A stretch of DNA of 64,000 nt from Tetrahymena elliotti 4EA. Its lineage: Eukaryota > Ciliophora > Oligohymenophorea > Hymenostomatida > Tetrahymenidae. Both the position numbers and the translations under genes were made by a program. The stretch covers positions 436,669-500,668 of the forward strand of contig JH720359.1 of assembly GCA_000231825.2 (NCBI GenBank), given 5' to 3'. Positions within the stretch are counted from its first letter, which is position 1. Each line of letters starts with the position of its first letter. The notes below the pieces were generated by a model that saw nothing but the letters and a program-made list of their open reading frames with translations, made no database searches and was not told the origin of the DNA. Below are positions 37,001-48,261 of this stretch, piece by piece.

Positions 37001-39828
37001 TCTCAATTTTCATATTTAAGATAACTTCATTTCTTTCATTTAATTCACTTTAGGCTTCTCCCTTTTCTTGTTGCATTTTGTCTAGCAATTCTGGAGCAAT
37101 TTAATTCTTCTTTAAAATGTGGTTTTCATTTTGTAGTTAAATAATTTTATCACGGATTCCTTATTCTAATTTATCACCTTCTTGATTCTTAAGTGATAAA
37201 AGTTCTAATTAATCCTTAAGTGATCTATTAATTTCTTCTAAATCATCTACCTACTTAGCAAGCTCTCCATTCTATTATTTTAAAATTTCTACTTCTTCTT
37301 AATTTTCAATAATTTTTTTCTCCATATCCTCAAACACATTCTTATGAAGGAAAACTTTGTCGGATTATTTTTCTAAATACTCTCTTAGAGCTCCAAGCAT
37401 TCTATCAACATTTCTTTCTTCATTAGCATCTATAATACCAAAAAATTCTAAAATATTTTTTAAGTTATCCAACACCATAAATAAATCATCTCTGAGTCTG
37501 TCTAAATCCTCTAAATATAATCTTTCTCTCCTTTCATTTTCTAAATTAATCTCTTCAAGCTATTATATTTTTTAGAAAGCTTATTTCTTTTCTTCATTCT
37601 TTGCTCTAATCTCCTACTTAAACTATTGCACTCTATATTTTTATGAATAAAATATAAATTATTGCCGAAGATGTTATTTATTCTTACTATTCTTCTAGTT
37701 TAATTTATTTTGGATTATTCTCAACTTCCTAAATTTTAATAAAAATACATTTTTACAAATTCAATGATTTTATGAATAAAATTACTTCTTAAATTTTAAT
37801 GACTTTGACTTTTAAATTATCGATTTCTGAGCATTTCTCGACAATTTCTTTTTCTTTTGTCTCAATTCTTTAACGGAGCTCTTAAACCAATTACTAATAA
37901 CCAGTATGTTTTGTTGCTATTTTTGAAAACTCATCTCTAAGCTTTAAAATTATTGGAGCTTCATCATTTTGGTTATTAAGATTAAAGTTATCAGAGTGGA
38001 TTCCTAATTGTGCTAACATTTCTACAAAATGAGTTAAATATTTCTTTCTAACATACTCTACCTACTCCTTTAACACATATTCAAAATCATCTTTATTGAA
38101 ACCTTGTCCTAAACTGGCATTTAATACTTTGCTTGTTGGAGATACAGGCCAATTCATTTGTTATTATGGAGATGATAATCTTTCATTTTTCATAAAATTT
38201 TGATTACTAATACTTAGCTGAGATTTATAGTTGCCTGGAGATAATAACTAACTTCCATTCCTACTAAGTTAATTCTGCTAGCTAAATCCATTTGATCTAA
38301 TAAACTATAAAGATTGAGATACACCTCCATTTGCCTTAAAAGAATAATTATTAAAAATTAGAAACTTATCTTTTTTAACTTAAAGTAATTTCAATTAAAA
38401 TTTACTTAATCTTATTGCTAATTCTAATTATAAGGAATATCTCCATTGCCTTAATATTAGTTAGGAGATAATTGCTTTTCGATTTTAGTTATTTACTATC
38501 CTTAGACTAAACCTAATTTAACATTATTAATTCATTTTTAATAAATAAAATCACCTAAATGTATTTATTTACTGATAAAGTATTTAATGACTTCTTTCTA
38601 CTCTATCTTCAAAAAATGTATCATTTCTTCAATTTCAACTCTCTTTTATTTATTATAGCTATCCCCTTCTTTTTTAAGTAAATTATTTAATTTAACTTCT
38701 TTAATTGACATTTCAACATAGTTCAACATTTTTTTGGAGGGATCATGCTTTTTAATCTATGAAATCATATTGACAACGGCACCAAGAGGATACTTTTGCT
38801 AATAATGTTTAAATTCTTCAAGCTCTTTTTCTTTGTTCTCTAACAAAGAATATAACTTTTTGATGCAAACCTTCCTTTCGGTAGCTTTTTTCTCAATTTT
38901 AATAACCTATTTTTATAAGCTTTCAAGTTCACATGCTAAGAATTGGTCTTAATTTTTAAACCTCTATATTTTTTCTATGTTTAATTTATCTATTTCTTCT
39001 TTTAAATTCTACATTTCATATTTAAGATTTTTATTTTCTCTTCTCAGTTAATTTAAATAAATATTATCAGTTAAATTTTGAGTTTGAGCCAAGCAGTCTG
39101 GCTATCTCTAACATATTTATATCAAACAAAAAAACATTAAACATATTTTTTTTAACAATCATTTGATGTTAAATTTTAGATAATTTAATTTTTATTTTAT
39201 TAAATAGTGTTGCTTTATTAAAAAATGCTTCCAAAACTTTTTAAATATTTATCTAAATTATTCATTTTATATTACACTAAATATTTAAGTTAAATTAAAG
39301 AATTGTTAATTTTACGCTAAAAAATGCTGTTTTACTGCTTTCAAAATGATGAGCAGTGCTCCTAAAATTAGAATCAGTTGTATCTTTAATGTTAAATAAT
39401 TATGATTGTAAGCTATTTAGAGAACGCTCTAGGGATTGTTTATCTGTTTCAAATAATTTGATATTAAAATCTATCTGCTAATCTACATCTTTAATAACTT
39501 CAACCATAGAGTTTTTCATTTTAGTGGATGAATAAATAAAGTTTCTAGTGGAAGCAAAAAAAGTGTCAAGCCTTTTCTAAAGGGTATCAGTTGACAAATC
39601 TCTTTACTTTTTTTATATTTCATTTTCTTTATCAAATCTTAATCTTTATTAACTTCCTAAACTTTTTCCTAATGCTTTTTGATTCATACGGTAATTAAGT
39701 AGTGAGGCAGCAGAAGATGATTATCCTAACTAAGGAGGAGATCTTAAATTAGAAGAACTCCTATCTAACCTAGCTTTTGATGATGATCTCGCTATAGGAG
39801 TCATCGTGCTTGAAAGAATATTATGCAT
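31092..39828 (-). CDS. Giant coiled-coil golgin with C-terminal GRIP-like domain, 2,712 aa, 9 exons
   Basis: Start ATG 39828 (MHNILSSTMTPIARSSSK), stop TGA 31092-31094. Exons 39316-39828, 38573-39107, 38406-38512, 37786-38334, 37688-37728, 36982-37632, 31466-36944, 31295-31407 and 31092-31242 sum to 8,139 nt, all in phase; exon 7 alone is 5,479 nt. Residues 1-60 are Ser-rich. Almost everything else is heptad-like coiled coil rich in E, Q, K, L, N, interrupted by a Gln/Pro/Ser-rich loop (about residues 220-330) and a poly-Gln segment near 32960-33030. The last 85 residues (KEQLKIIFIKFILALADKKK; AENFLTIVFSMLGVTDVEKE) match the helix pattern of a GRIP domain, which in golgins binds ARL1 at the trans-Golgi. 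This suggests a tether of the golgin-245 type. The signature Tyr of GRIP is Gln here, so ARL1 binding is uncertain. Confidence 0.85.
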
Positions 39829-40558
39829 TTTTATTATTTACCAGTATTTTTTAATTTTATTTTGATTTTGCAATATAAATAAAATACCTTCTCCTTTTGT
39901 TGTTTATAATTTTTTTTTACTTTAAAAAAAAATCTTGATTTGAATTTATTAATTAACTAATATTATTGAAAATAAGTCAATCGAAATGCAGTAAATTCTT
40001 CAAGTATTATTTGATTTAAATGAAAATAAAAAGATATATTATCTATTAATCAATAAGTCTTTAAAGCAAACAACACATCGTTTTGTATTTTTAATCTGAT
40101 ATCTTGCAACCAAAAAAAAATTGTTTTAAAAATAACTCATTTTCTTTCCATCAAATTCGTTTTTTGGGAAATGGTATTATATTAATCAAATATATGGTTT
40201 TTATTATTTAAATAAATTAGCCTTTACAAAAAACAAAGCAAATTTTTTTTATCTTGATTAGATATTTATTTTATATCTTATTTGGATGGTAACTTGACTC
40301 AACTCACTCAATAATTTAATTTGAAAAAAAAATTAACTGGTTTTATCATCCTTTTTTAATTATATGTTTAAGGAGTATAGTTTCTATATGAAATTAATTC
40401 AAAATCAATTTCATATTTTAATTTATCAAAATTTAAAAAGGTAGTATTATATTCAAACAACCTGTTTTAAAGGCTAACAAAAACATAGATAAAAGAAAAG
40501 TCATTAACAATTATAAAATTATATTTAATATAAAAAATTAATTAAATATCATATTTAT
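39829..40558. other. Spacer between golgin and secreted-protein gene
   Basis: 730 nt of A+T-rich DNA. It holds the golgin promoter side (right of 39828) and the 3' end of the next minus-strand gene. No open frame of note. Confidence 0.45.
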
Positions 40559-41386
40559 TCATTTACATTCTCCAGAGTTTGATAAATACATGTTAAAAGA
40601 GCAACTACAACTTGGATAAGAAACAAAGAAGGGTTTTGTATATTGCAAGATTACTCCTATACGTGTTCTCACTACATACCAAATTTCATATCTACCTGCA
40701 CATAACTTTTTAGTGCTGAAAAAATAAAATTTATTTGTAGTTGTTTAAAATTCTTAGATTTTTATTTATTCTATTATATAGGGGTCTAGTGTTCTATGAA
40801 TCTCTATGAAACTTCCACAGTTAATTAGTTTAGACCATTCATCACTACAATGAAGTATTGTAGTGTTTGTATAAAAAGCCACTAGCATATCCATTCCTGC
40901 CATTATATATGGCTGATCTTTTAGATTTTAATTAGACTCAACGCAGCTACTAATAGGAATCAAACTACAAGGATTAACTAGAAATGTGACCATTTAATTA
41001 GAATTGTTAATGTTATCATATTTATAATAGCTTTGATAAACTTAAGAGTATTTGTTATAAAAGAAAACAAGGACTTGTTATTCAATAGAAGCTTGAGTAT
41101 TATCTAAGTTAGAAGATGGTACATTAAGTGCTGAATAGTCAGGTATATCTGCAGCATGTACAAGTTAATTTTAATATGATTATGCAGAAAAATTTAATTG
41201 ACTGTATATTTAAAAATACTAATCTCTATTAAGCTAATTCGTATTAGGCTAAACAGGATCTTTATACAAATAACCACTTCCAATGTAACTAATTACTGTA
41301 TCTACATCATCAAAACAAAATGCAGCTTATAACAGCAAAGTCAACACATAAAAACAAAGCTTATTTAAGTGCTATTCAAATATCAT
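40559..41386 (-). CDS. Secreted protein with signal peptide, intronless, 275 aa
   Basis: ATG 41386 to TGA 40559-40561, 276 codons without interruption. Residues about 8-26 (KLCFYVLTLLLQAAFCF) form a signal peptide with likely cleavage before DDVDTV. The mature protein has alternating short strands and polar loops, about ten cysteines (including CSLIPISSC, GSCIEI-like NCGSFIEIH, and a C-terminal CSCSFN ... GEC), and potential N-glycosylation sites (NFS, NNS, NTT). It ends right after GECK. No transmembrane helix follows, so it is probably secreted or luminal. I do not recognise the family; lineage-specific ciliate secreted proteins of this type are common. No splice sites are needed. Confidence 0.82.
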
Positions 41387-44300
41387 TTAATAATAATTTA
41401 TAAGATCTATAAAAAAATAATCAATTCTTTTAAATATCAATGATGTTTTTTATTTGATAAAATTATTTGGTAGAATAAATCAAAATAATTATTATTTACA
41501 TTTTAGTAGCAAAATAGTCATAATTTTTAATTTTAATTTTGAAAATCATTTCAAAAAAATAAAAAATTATGCAAATGTATAATAAATAATCAGTTCTTTT
41601 TTATATTTAGAATTGAGATAAAATTTTCTATTTTTGGAAGAGTTTTTGAACAAGAATGAATTTAATATCAATTCACTTGCTTATTATTCAAAGATCGAAG
41701 ATAAATTTGTTTATTTAGTGATTAAAACTTTATTCAAAAATAAATGAGCAATAATTAATAATTAATAAGGATTAGTAAAAATGTAATAATATTACACCCT
41801 AAAAAAATTAACTAAAATTGTAAGTTTTTTGGGTTCAATAATTCAAAATTTTCCTCTAAAAAAAGAGTGATAATATATATGAATCAAAGACAAATTCTTT
41901 TAAAATTAAAATTCAAAAGAAATTTAAGGAAATATAAATATATTTTTTTATTTACATTTTTAAAGCAAAATTATAATACAATTTATCAAAAAATAAGTTC
42001 TATTTTTTTTAAAATAAAATTGTTTTATTTGGAAAATGATTAAAACAAGAAGAATTCTTTTATTAATTTATTTAAAATACTAACATTCTACAGATGTTTA
42101 TTTGCTTTATGATTAATTTGTTATGCAAACAAACATAATTAGAAAAAAGTAAATAGTGTTAAGATATCTATTAAATATAAGAATTGAAATTTTGATTTTA
42201 ATTAGAGAAAATAATAGAAATAAAAATTATTATTTTTGTTTGAAAAAAAAAAAAAAAATTTAGGAAAATTTTCACTAGACAGAATTTTTTTGTATGCTAA
42301 TATTTTAATATCAATATGAAATATTCTTTTATTAAGAATACATTAAAATTAATACAAATATCATTCATTTATTATACCCACATCAAATAAACTGATAATT
42401 ATTTTTTTTAATTTTAATTAATGTGAATTTAAAGAAGAATAGCTGCTCTTTTTTTATTTCTAAATAATATGAATTTTTTGAGAAAAAAATTGTAATTAGT
42501 ATTTGTTAATGTTTATTGATTTTTAATACAAAATTAAAGAATACTTCTGAATTATTTTACTTACAATTAATCAAGTTTTTTTAGTTTCATCTATTCTTGT
42601 GAATTTATTATGTTTTTGATCCTTATAAATTTAGTTTAAGTTATTAAATAAATTAATTAAGTATTTTAATTTCAAGCAGTAAGAACAGAATTTTATGCCA
42701 ATTCAAATTTAATTTAGAAATGAGAACACAAATTATTTTTTAAAAGAACAAAGTCTAAACTAGGAAAATATGCATCGAAATGAAATAAAAAAATATATTT
42801 TTATTTTTCCTCAAAGAAAAATAGGAAATCGTTTTCTAAAGTTCTATATTTTAACGTTTTTGATAAAAAAAATAGAACAGTGACAGTCAATGAAGAAATT
42901 TTTTTTAAATACTGAATTGATTTGAATGGAAATAAAGAATCAATAAATTAATCTAGCACAGTTATTAGAATTAATAGGGCCTTAGTTTGCAATTCTCCCA
43001 TCTAAGATTATCAGTAATACTAAAAAAAATTAAATTTCTTTTATTTTTCAATCTTTTTCATATTAAATGTATCTATATATAGTTCACTTTGAATTAATGT
43101 ATAGAACTCAATAAAATATTTGATAGACAAAGAATAATATTTCTTAAAAAGTCATACAGCCCTCTAAATTATGAAATAAGGTGGCAATTATTATTTCAAA
43201 AATACTTTAATGTGTTTTTCTCAAATCAAGGATCTATTGATTCATCCTTTTCTAAATAAAATTTATCAAAAAGGGTAAAAAATAAAAGACTCTTAATTTT
43301 TCTATTATTTCTCAAATATGATTTCAGTATTGACATGTAAAATACTTGCTCAAAAATAGAAGCAGATTACAAAGTTTTATTTCTTTTTGCTAATTTAGTT
43401 AGGATATTTTATGATAGAAATTAATCAGGTGTTTTTTTATCTTACTTTATGCACTATAGAAAATCATATTCTTGTTTTCTAAATTCTTTCTAGCTTTTAG
43501 TAGAAATGCTTAATTTATTATGAAAAAGTTTTGTTTTTCATTAAATTAAAAGCCTATCTAAAATGAAAATTTATTTTAAATTGAGATAATTAATCATCAA
43601 TTCACTTTATATGACTTCAAATTATTTATTTTTTCGAGTTCATGGACAATTAATTAAATATATAAAATAATAATTAGTAAATGGTTAAATTCACCCATAT
43701 TTTTCGTTGTAATAAAATTCACTTTTTTTGATAATAGTTGATTTAAAAATTACATTAATATTTTCCCTTTTTATTTATTTCATGAATAGAAAATTTTTGA
43801 TCTGAAAGTTAAAATATTTTTTTCAAAATTTAAAAATATTTCAGTATTTTATTTGCTAAATTGCGAGTACTCATAGTTTAAGTGTATTTTATTTGAATAT
43901 TTATAGTAGTAAGCGATTCAAAAATAGTAGCAAGTAAAAGCTTAAAATATTATTGTCTTTTCTATTTTATACTTAAGATATTCTCGGGTATGCGTTATGG
44001 TTAGACAAAAGAATTAAGATAATAAGTGCTTAATATTATTTATGATTATATTTTTTTTCTAAAAGTTTCTGGTTACGATAGGCAGGGTGATGTAGTAATT
44101 AAGATAGTAAAATTTGATTAAAACTTCTATAGTCTTTTGTATTAATATTTCTAATTAGTTTTTTAAAAGTGTAATTATACAAATTTCAGGATTGAATATA
44201 GGTATATACTCATGTACAATTATATTACTAATATACAAGTATATCTAAAATCGTATAAATATATTGAAAGGACATATGAATTAGCAATAATTGATAAATT

Positions 44301-44456
44301 AATTCAATCCAATTGATTTAGATTTTAATAAGCACCCATTCTAAAAAAGTTATAATGATTTTTAAAACAAAAACAAAAAAAAAGAGTAATCTAAATTAAA
44401 TAAATTCAAGAAATAAAATAAATCAAAACAAAATACAAATAAAAACTTGCATTTTT
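41387..44456. other. 3.1 kb gene-empty A+T-rich stretch
   Basis: Very high A+T with long A and T runs (for example an A-run near 42245-42258). A slightly less A+T-biased patch lies at about 43860-44110 (tctcgggtatgcgttatggt; ggttacgataggcagggtga) but contains no coherent frame and no tRNA fold I can draw. Confidence 0.45.
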
Positions 44457-45568
44457 ATGTCGTATATTTCTTCTGAAAGGTCAATCCTATCTTATAACGA
44501 GTAAAAATAAGCTTTGGCTTGCTTTTAACAGCTTGACAAACAAAAATAAAATTCCATTACTTTCGATGATTGCTTAAAAGCTGTCTAAACTTATGTCAAA
44601 AGAGGTACAATTTATTACTTATTTTTCATTTTTATAAAATTTCTTTTCAAGTTTACCCTTGATAGACTAACAAAATCAAAATATATTTTATATAAATGAA
44701 AAGACATCTCCCAATATGAAATCTAAGAAATCTCACAGATAATTTCATCCTCTACAGTCAATAAAATTTAGTATTTATAAGTCATAGAATATATTATTCA
44801 TCTGAATCAAAATGCCTGCAATGTGAAGCTAAGAGAATAATTGTAAGTATTTTTTTTTCCCTACTTTTATTCTAGTTTCTCAACCTACAATATTTAAAAA
44901 TCATTTATATTAACAAAGCCTTATTGAAAATTTCTCGAAGAAAGAAATTAAAACATTTGTAAATGAATGGCAAAAAGTTGATGATACTTTGTAGGGCTTT
45001 CTTTCTTTACAATTCACCAGAATAGTTATTGAGAACGTACTACTTAATTATATAGGTAAATAGATTGCTAAATATATTCTATTAATTTTCACCAAAGATT
45101 GTCTATAATTTATTCGCTTTTTCATGAGAATTTAAAGAATGTTACACCGATATTCAAAATAAATCAAAGATAATAACAATTTTAAATTTTCTTGTTCTAT
45201 TTCACATTCTAATTTTTTGCAAGATTTATTAAAATTCAATCAAATTATCTTAAATTTAATCCATTAAAAATTTTTGATTACAGATAGCTTCTTGAAAGAA
45301 AGAAAACCCAATATAAATTGATAATTTTTTTTTCTTTAAACATTTATTGTTCCAAATTCGAATTATTGTTAAAAACTTAATTTTTTTTAATCTTACAGAC
45401 TCTTAAGCTAATGACTCAGAGATTAAGGCCCTATTCATATAAAAAGCTCACTTTGGAAAAATCTATTTTGAAGAATATATGAATTTTATTTCCTCATTCA
45501 TAAAATAAAGGAAGTATAGATTCAATGCGAAAAAAGTAAACAATGTTTGCGCATGTAATATTTTCTGA
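44457..45568 (+). CDS. Degenerate EF-hand (calmodulin-fold-like) protein, about 5 exons
   Basis: Start ATG 44457 (MSYISSERSILSYNEQKQ), stop TGA 45566-45568. Best model: exons 44457-44604, 44704-44842, 44919-45055, 45098-45193 and 45399-45568, 690 nt (229 aa). The first and last exons are secure; the third acceptor and the fourth donor (GTTCTA) are tentative, chosen to keep frame. The chain shows repeated helix-loop-helix units: ALACFQQLDKQKQNSITFDD; EIQEISQIISSSTVNKIQYL; EIKTFVNEWQKVDDTLQGFL; EIKALFIQKAHFGKIYFEEY. The loops keep the Ile/Phe-Thr/x-Asp/Glu pattern of EF-hands but have lost most of the calcium-coordinating acids, so calcium binding is unlikely in at least three of the four. The role could be structural or regulatory, as in cytoskeletal EF-hand relatives. 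Moderately sure of family. Confidence 0.68.
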
Positions 45569-48261
45569 AACAAACTAAAAAAGAACTAATTTAAATAAAA
45601 AAGATTATAAACTGTAAATCAAAATATATAATAATAAACTCTAATCTATTTAAATATAATAAAATCCGTAAAAAATGACTAATTTGAATCAACATTGATC
45701 TAAGAAATAATAATCTTTAATAGTTTATAAAAATCTTACAAATACTTCAAGAGATCAAAAGATCAATTCCTATAAAAATAAAACTATAGCATGAATGTGA
45801 ATAATTATAAAAATAATAACAAATTCTTTAATTATAAATCCTTATGTCTTAATCTGCTCATCTAACTTCTTTTACTTTAAAGTAAAAATATTAAATTATT
45901 CGTAATTTGATATATTTTACCATTAATTTTATAATAAATTATGTATTTTGTAAAAAAATTGTAATATTTATTTGATATTCCTAAAATAAAACTTCCTCTT
46001 TTTTTATATTTGCTATAAATTAAAATCTCCTCTCTTGAGTATATCAAATCGAAAGGTTACATTCTTCAAATTAAATTCCAAAATTTTATAGAAATTGAAA
46101 TGCATTTCCATTTTGTAAGCTGAGTGCAATCGAATTTAAAAATTGATTGAAAGGATCATCTATTATGTAAGTTACTATATATTGATTGTAATTTACTTAA
46201 TTGAAATTGAAATTTTCAATTCAATGATGTATCTATTTTATTGTTATATTACGCCTTATTTATAAATAAAACTTTCTCTTTGTCAAAATAATTTAGGAGA
46301 AAAAATTACTGTTAAAGATACATATTTAGATTTATTAGAAATGGAATTTACTGTAATTTTATAGTTTAACATTCAGCAATATATGCTAATTTACCATTTA
46401 TGATTAGTGTTTTTCTCTCAAAAAATAATTCATTAATCAACGAAGATTACTATCTACTAATTTAATAGAAATTTGAATTAATCAAAGAGATATCTATATT
46501 TTTGTTAAATTACACTTTATTTTAGGAAAAAACTTCCCCCATATCAAGATAATTTCAGCCCATAAATAAATAGAAATGATAAGTTTTCAGATTTATTCAA
46601 AATCGATGATCACGTAATTTTATAGTTTAACATTCAGCACATAGATGTTAATTTACCATAAATTCTTTGTATTTTTATCTCTAAAAATAATTCATTAATA
46701 GTTGAATATTAAGATTACTATTGAATAATTAATTAATTTTCCAAAAATTTTCTAAAAGTTTGTATAAATTAAATTATGCATGAATTATCATCTAAAGTTG
46801 TTAATTTTTTAAACAAAAACTTTGTAATTAAAGTTTTTTAAATCTGCTTGACAATTTTCTTTTATAAAAAACTAATAAAAAGTCTAAAGTTTTTAAATAG
46901 TACTAGAAATTTTTTCACAGTCATTTTATAAAAATTGATTTTTTTTTCTAAAAATAAAAACAACATTTTTCATAACTAAATACAAATAAAAACAGTAAAA
47001 TTATTCTATTTGAAATGTTTATACCAATTTCTTTTGGTTAAATTTAGAATATTTATCTTTAGCATATTGTTCTCTTAAAAGTTACTCTCTCTTATTAAAA
47101 ACCAGTCTTTTAAATAAGAAATAAAAAATTATCTTTGTGACAAATATTTAATCCAGTAATTAATTTATTATTTTCTATCCAAAAATTAAATTTTCAGAAA
47201 TTATTTTTCTCTAGTATTCACATTACTATGAAAATGATATAAAATTATTCAAAATAAATTGAATTTTTATTTTAATTCTTAAATTTCGTTCGAGCTTTCT
47301 AAAAAAACGATAGCAAATCAACCACTAAAATATATAATTTTTGTGGAGTAAAAGATACAAAAATATGAGATTACATTCTCTCAATTTTCGTCACTTAATT
47401 TATGAATAAAAATTGTATCAAGAAATATAAATTTATGAGTAAAAGAAAAGATGCAATTTTCAAATTAAAATTTTGTGATTTTTATGATGCAAAATTTTTC
47501 TGTTTTTTTAAGCACTGTAAGCTTCTAATTAAGGAGACACAAAAATTAATTTACATTCTTTAAATTTAAAAGAAATGTTGTTTCTAAATTGATTTTTGAA
47601 TAAAATAAGTTGAATAGTTATTATGAAATTTTTCTGAAAGATAAAGTTAAAAATGATCACTTCTAATTTTTTCATGGGAATTGGTTTAAAGAAAGAAAAA
47701 GTACAAATCTTTATCAATCAATACTTCAAAAACCAAATTTATTAACACAAATACGATCTTATTAAAATAGACAAAAGTTTTCAATTTATCTAACCTAATT
47801 ATTATGTTATATGTAAAAACTTATATTTTTGTTTTGTATCAAATAGTAACCTCAATTATTTTATTTTTTCAATTTAAAATACAAATTTTATTTTTTATTT
47901 TTAAAATTAAAATCAAAGCTCAATTTTTAGTTTTGTATCTTCAATATTTCGAACAGCTTGATAAAAATTAATATTTAAAAATTTGATGTGTTTCGAAAAT
48001 TTAAAGCAAAAGGTAAAGAATATTTTCAAACAAATAAACAAATGATAATAAACCATAAATAAACTTTTTATTCAATTTCACATAAAAAATTTTTACACCC
48101 TTAAATAAAAAATGAAAATTGAGCTATCTATCATAAGTGGAGAATCATTTTAACTAATATTTAAATGTTGAGTTAATGAAAAAAAATGATTAATTTTAGG
48201 TATAAATAATTATTTTAATATATAGATTACTAACTAATCATGCAATTTTTATTTATTTTAT
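45569..48261. other. 2.7 kb spacer containing a diverged tandem repeat
   Basis: No gene supported. A direct repeat with about 261-nt spacing lies at about 46226-46725 (listed separately). A short hydrophobic minus-strand frame at 47465-47717 has no convincing ATG and a spacer-like composition. Confidence 0.45.
46226..46725. repeat. Diverged tandem duplication, two copies about 261 nt apart
   Basis: Copy 1 (about 46226-46486) and copy 2 (about 46487-46725) share a core of 25 identical bases beginning GTAATTTTATAGTTTAACAT at 46353 and 46614. They also share, in the same order, a leading TATCTAT...TTGTTA(T/A)ATTAC(G/A)C, a TCAA(A/G)ATAATTT block, TTAATTTACCAT, and a trailing AAAAATAATTCATTAAT and AGATTACTAT. 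Noncoding in all frames. Confidence 0.8.

Noticed and set aside
32635..37575. Several plus-strand Phe/Leu/Ile-rich ORFs
   Set aside because: Antisense shadows of the golgin coiled coil.
47465..47717. Short hydrophobic minus-strand frame
   Set aside because: Begins with TTG, no protein-like composition, no splice context.
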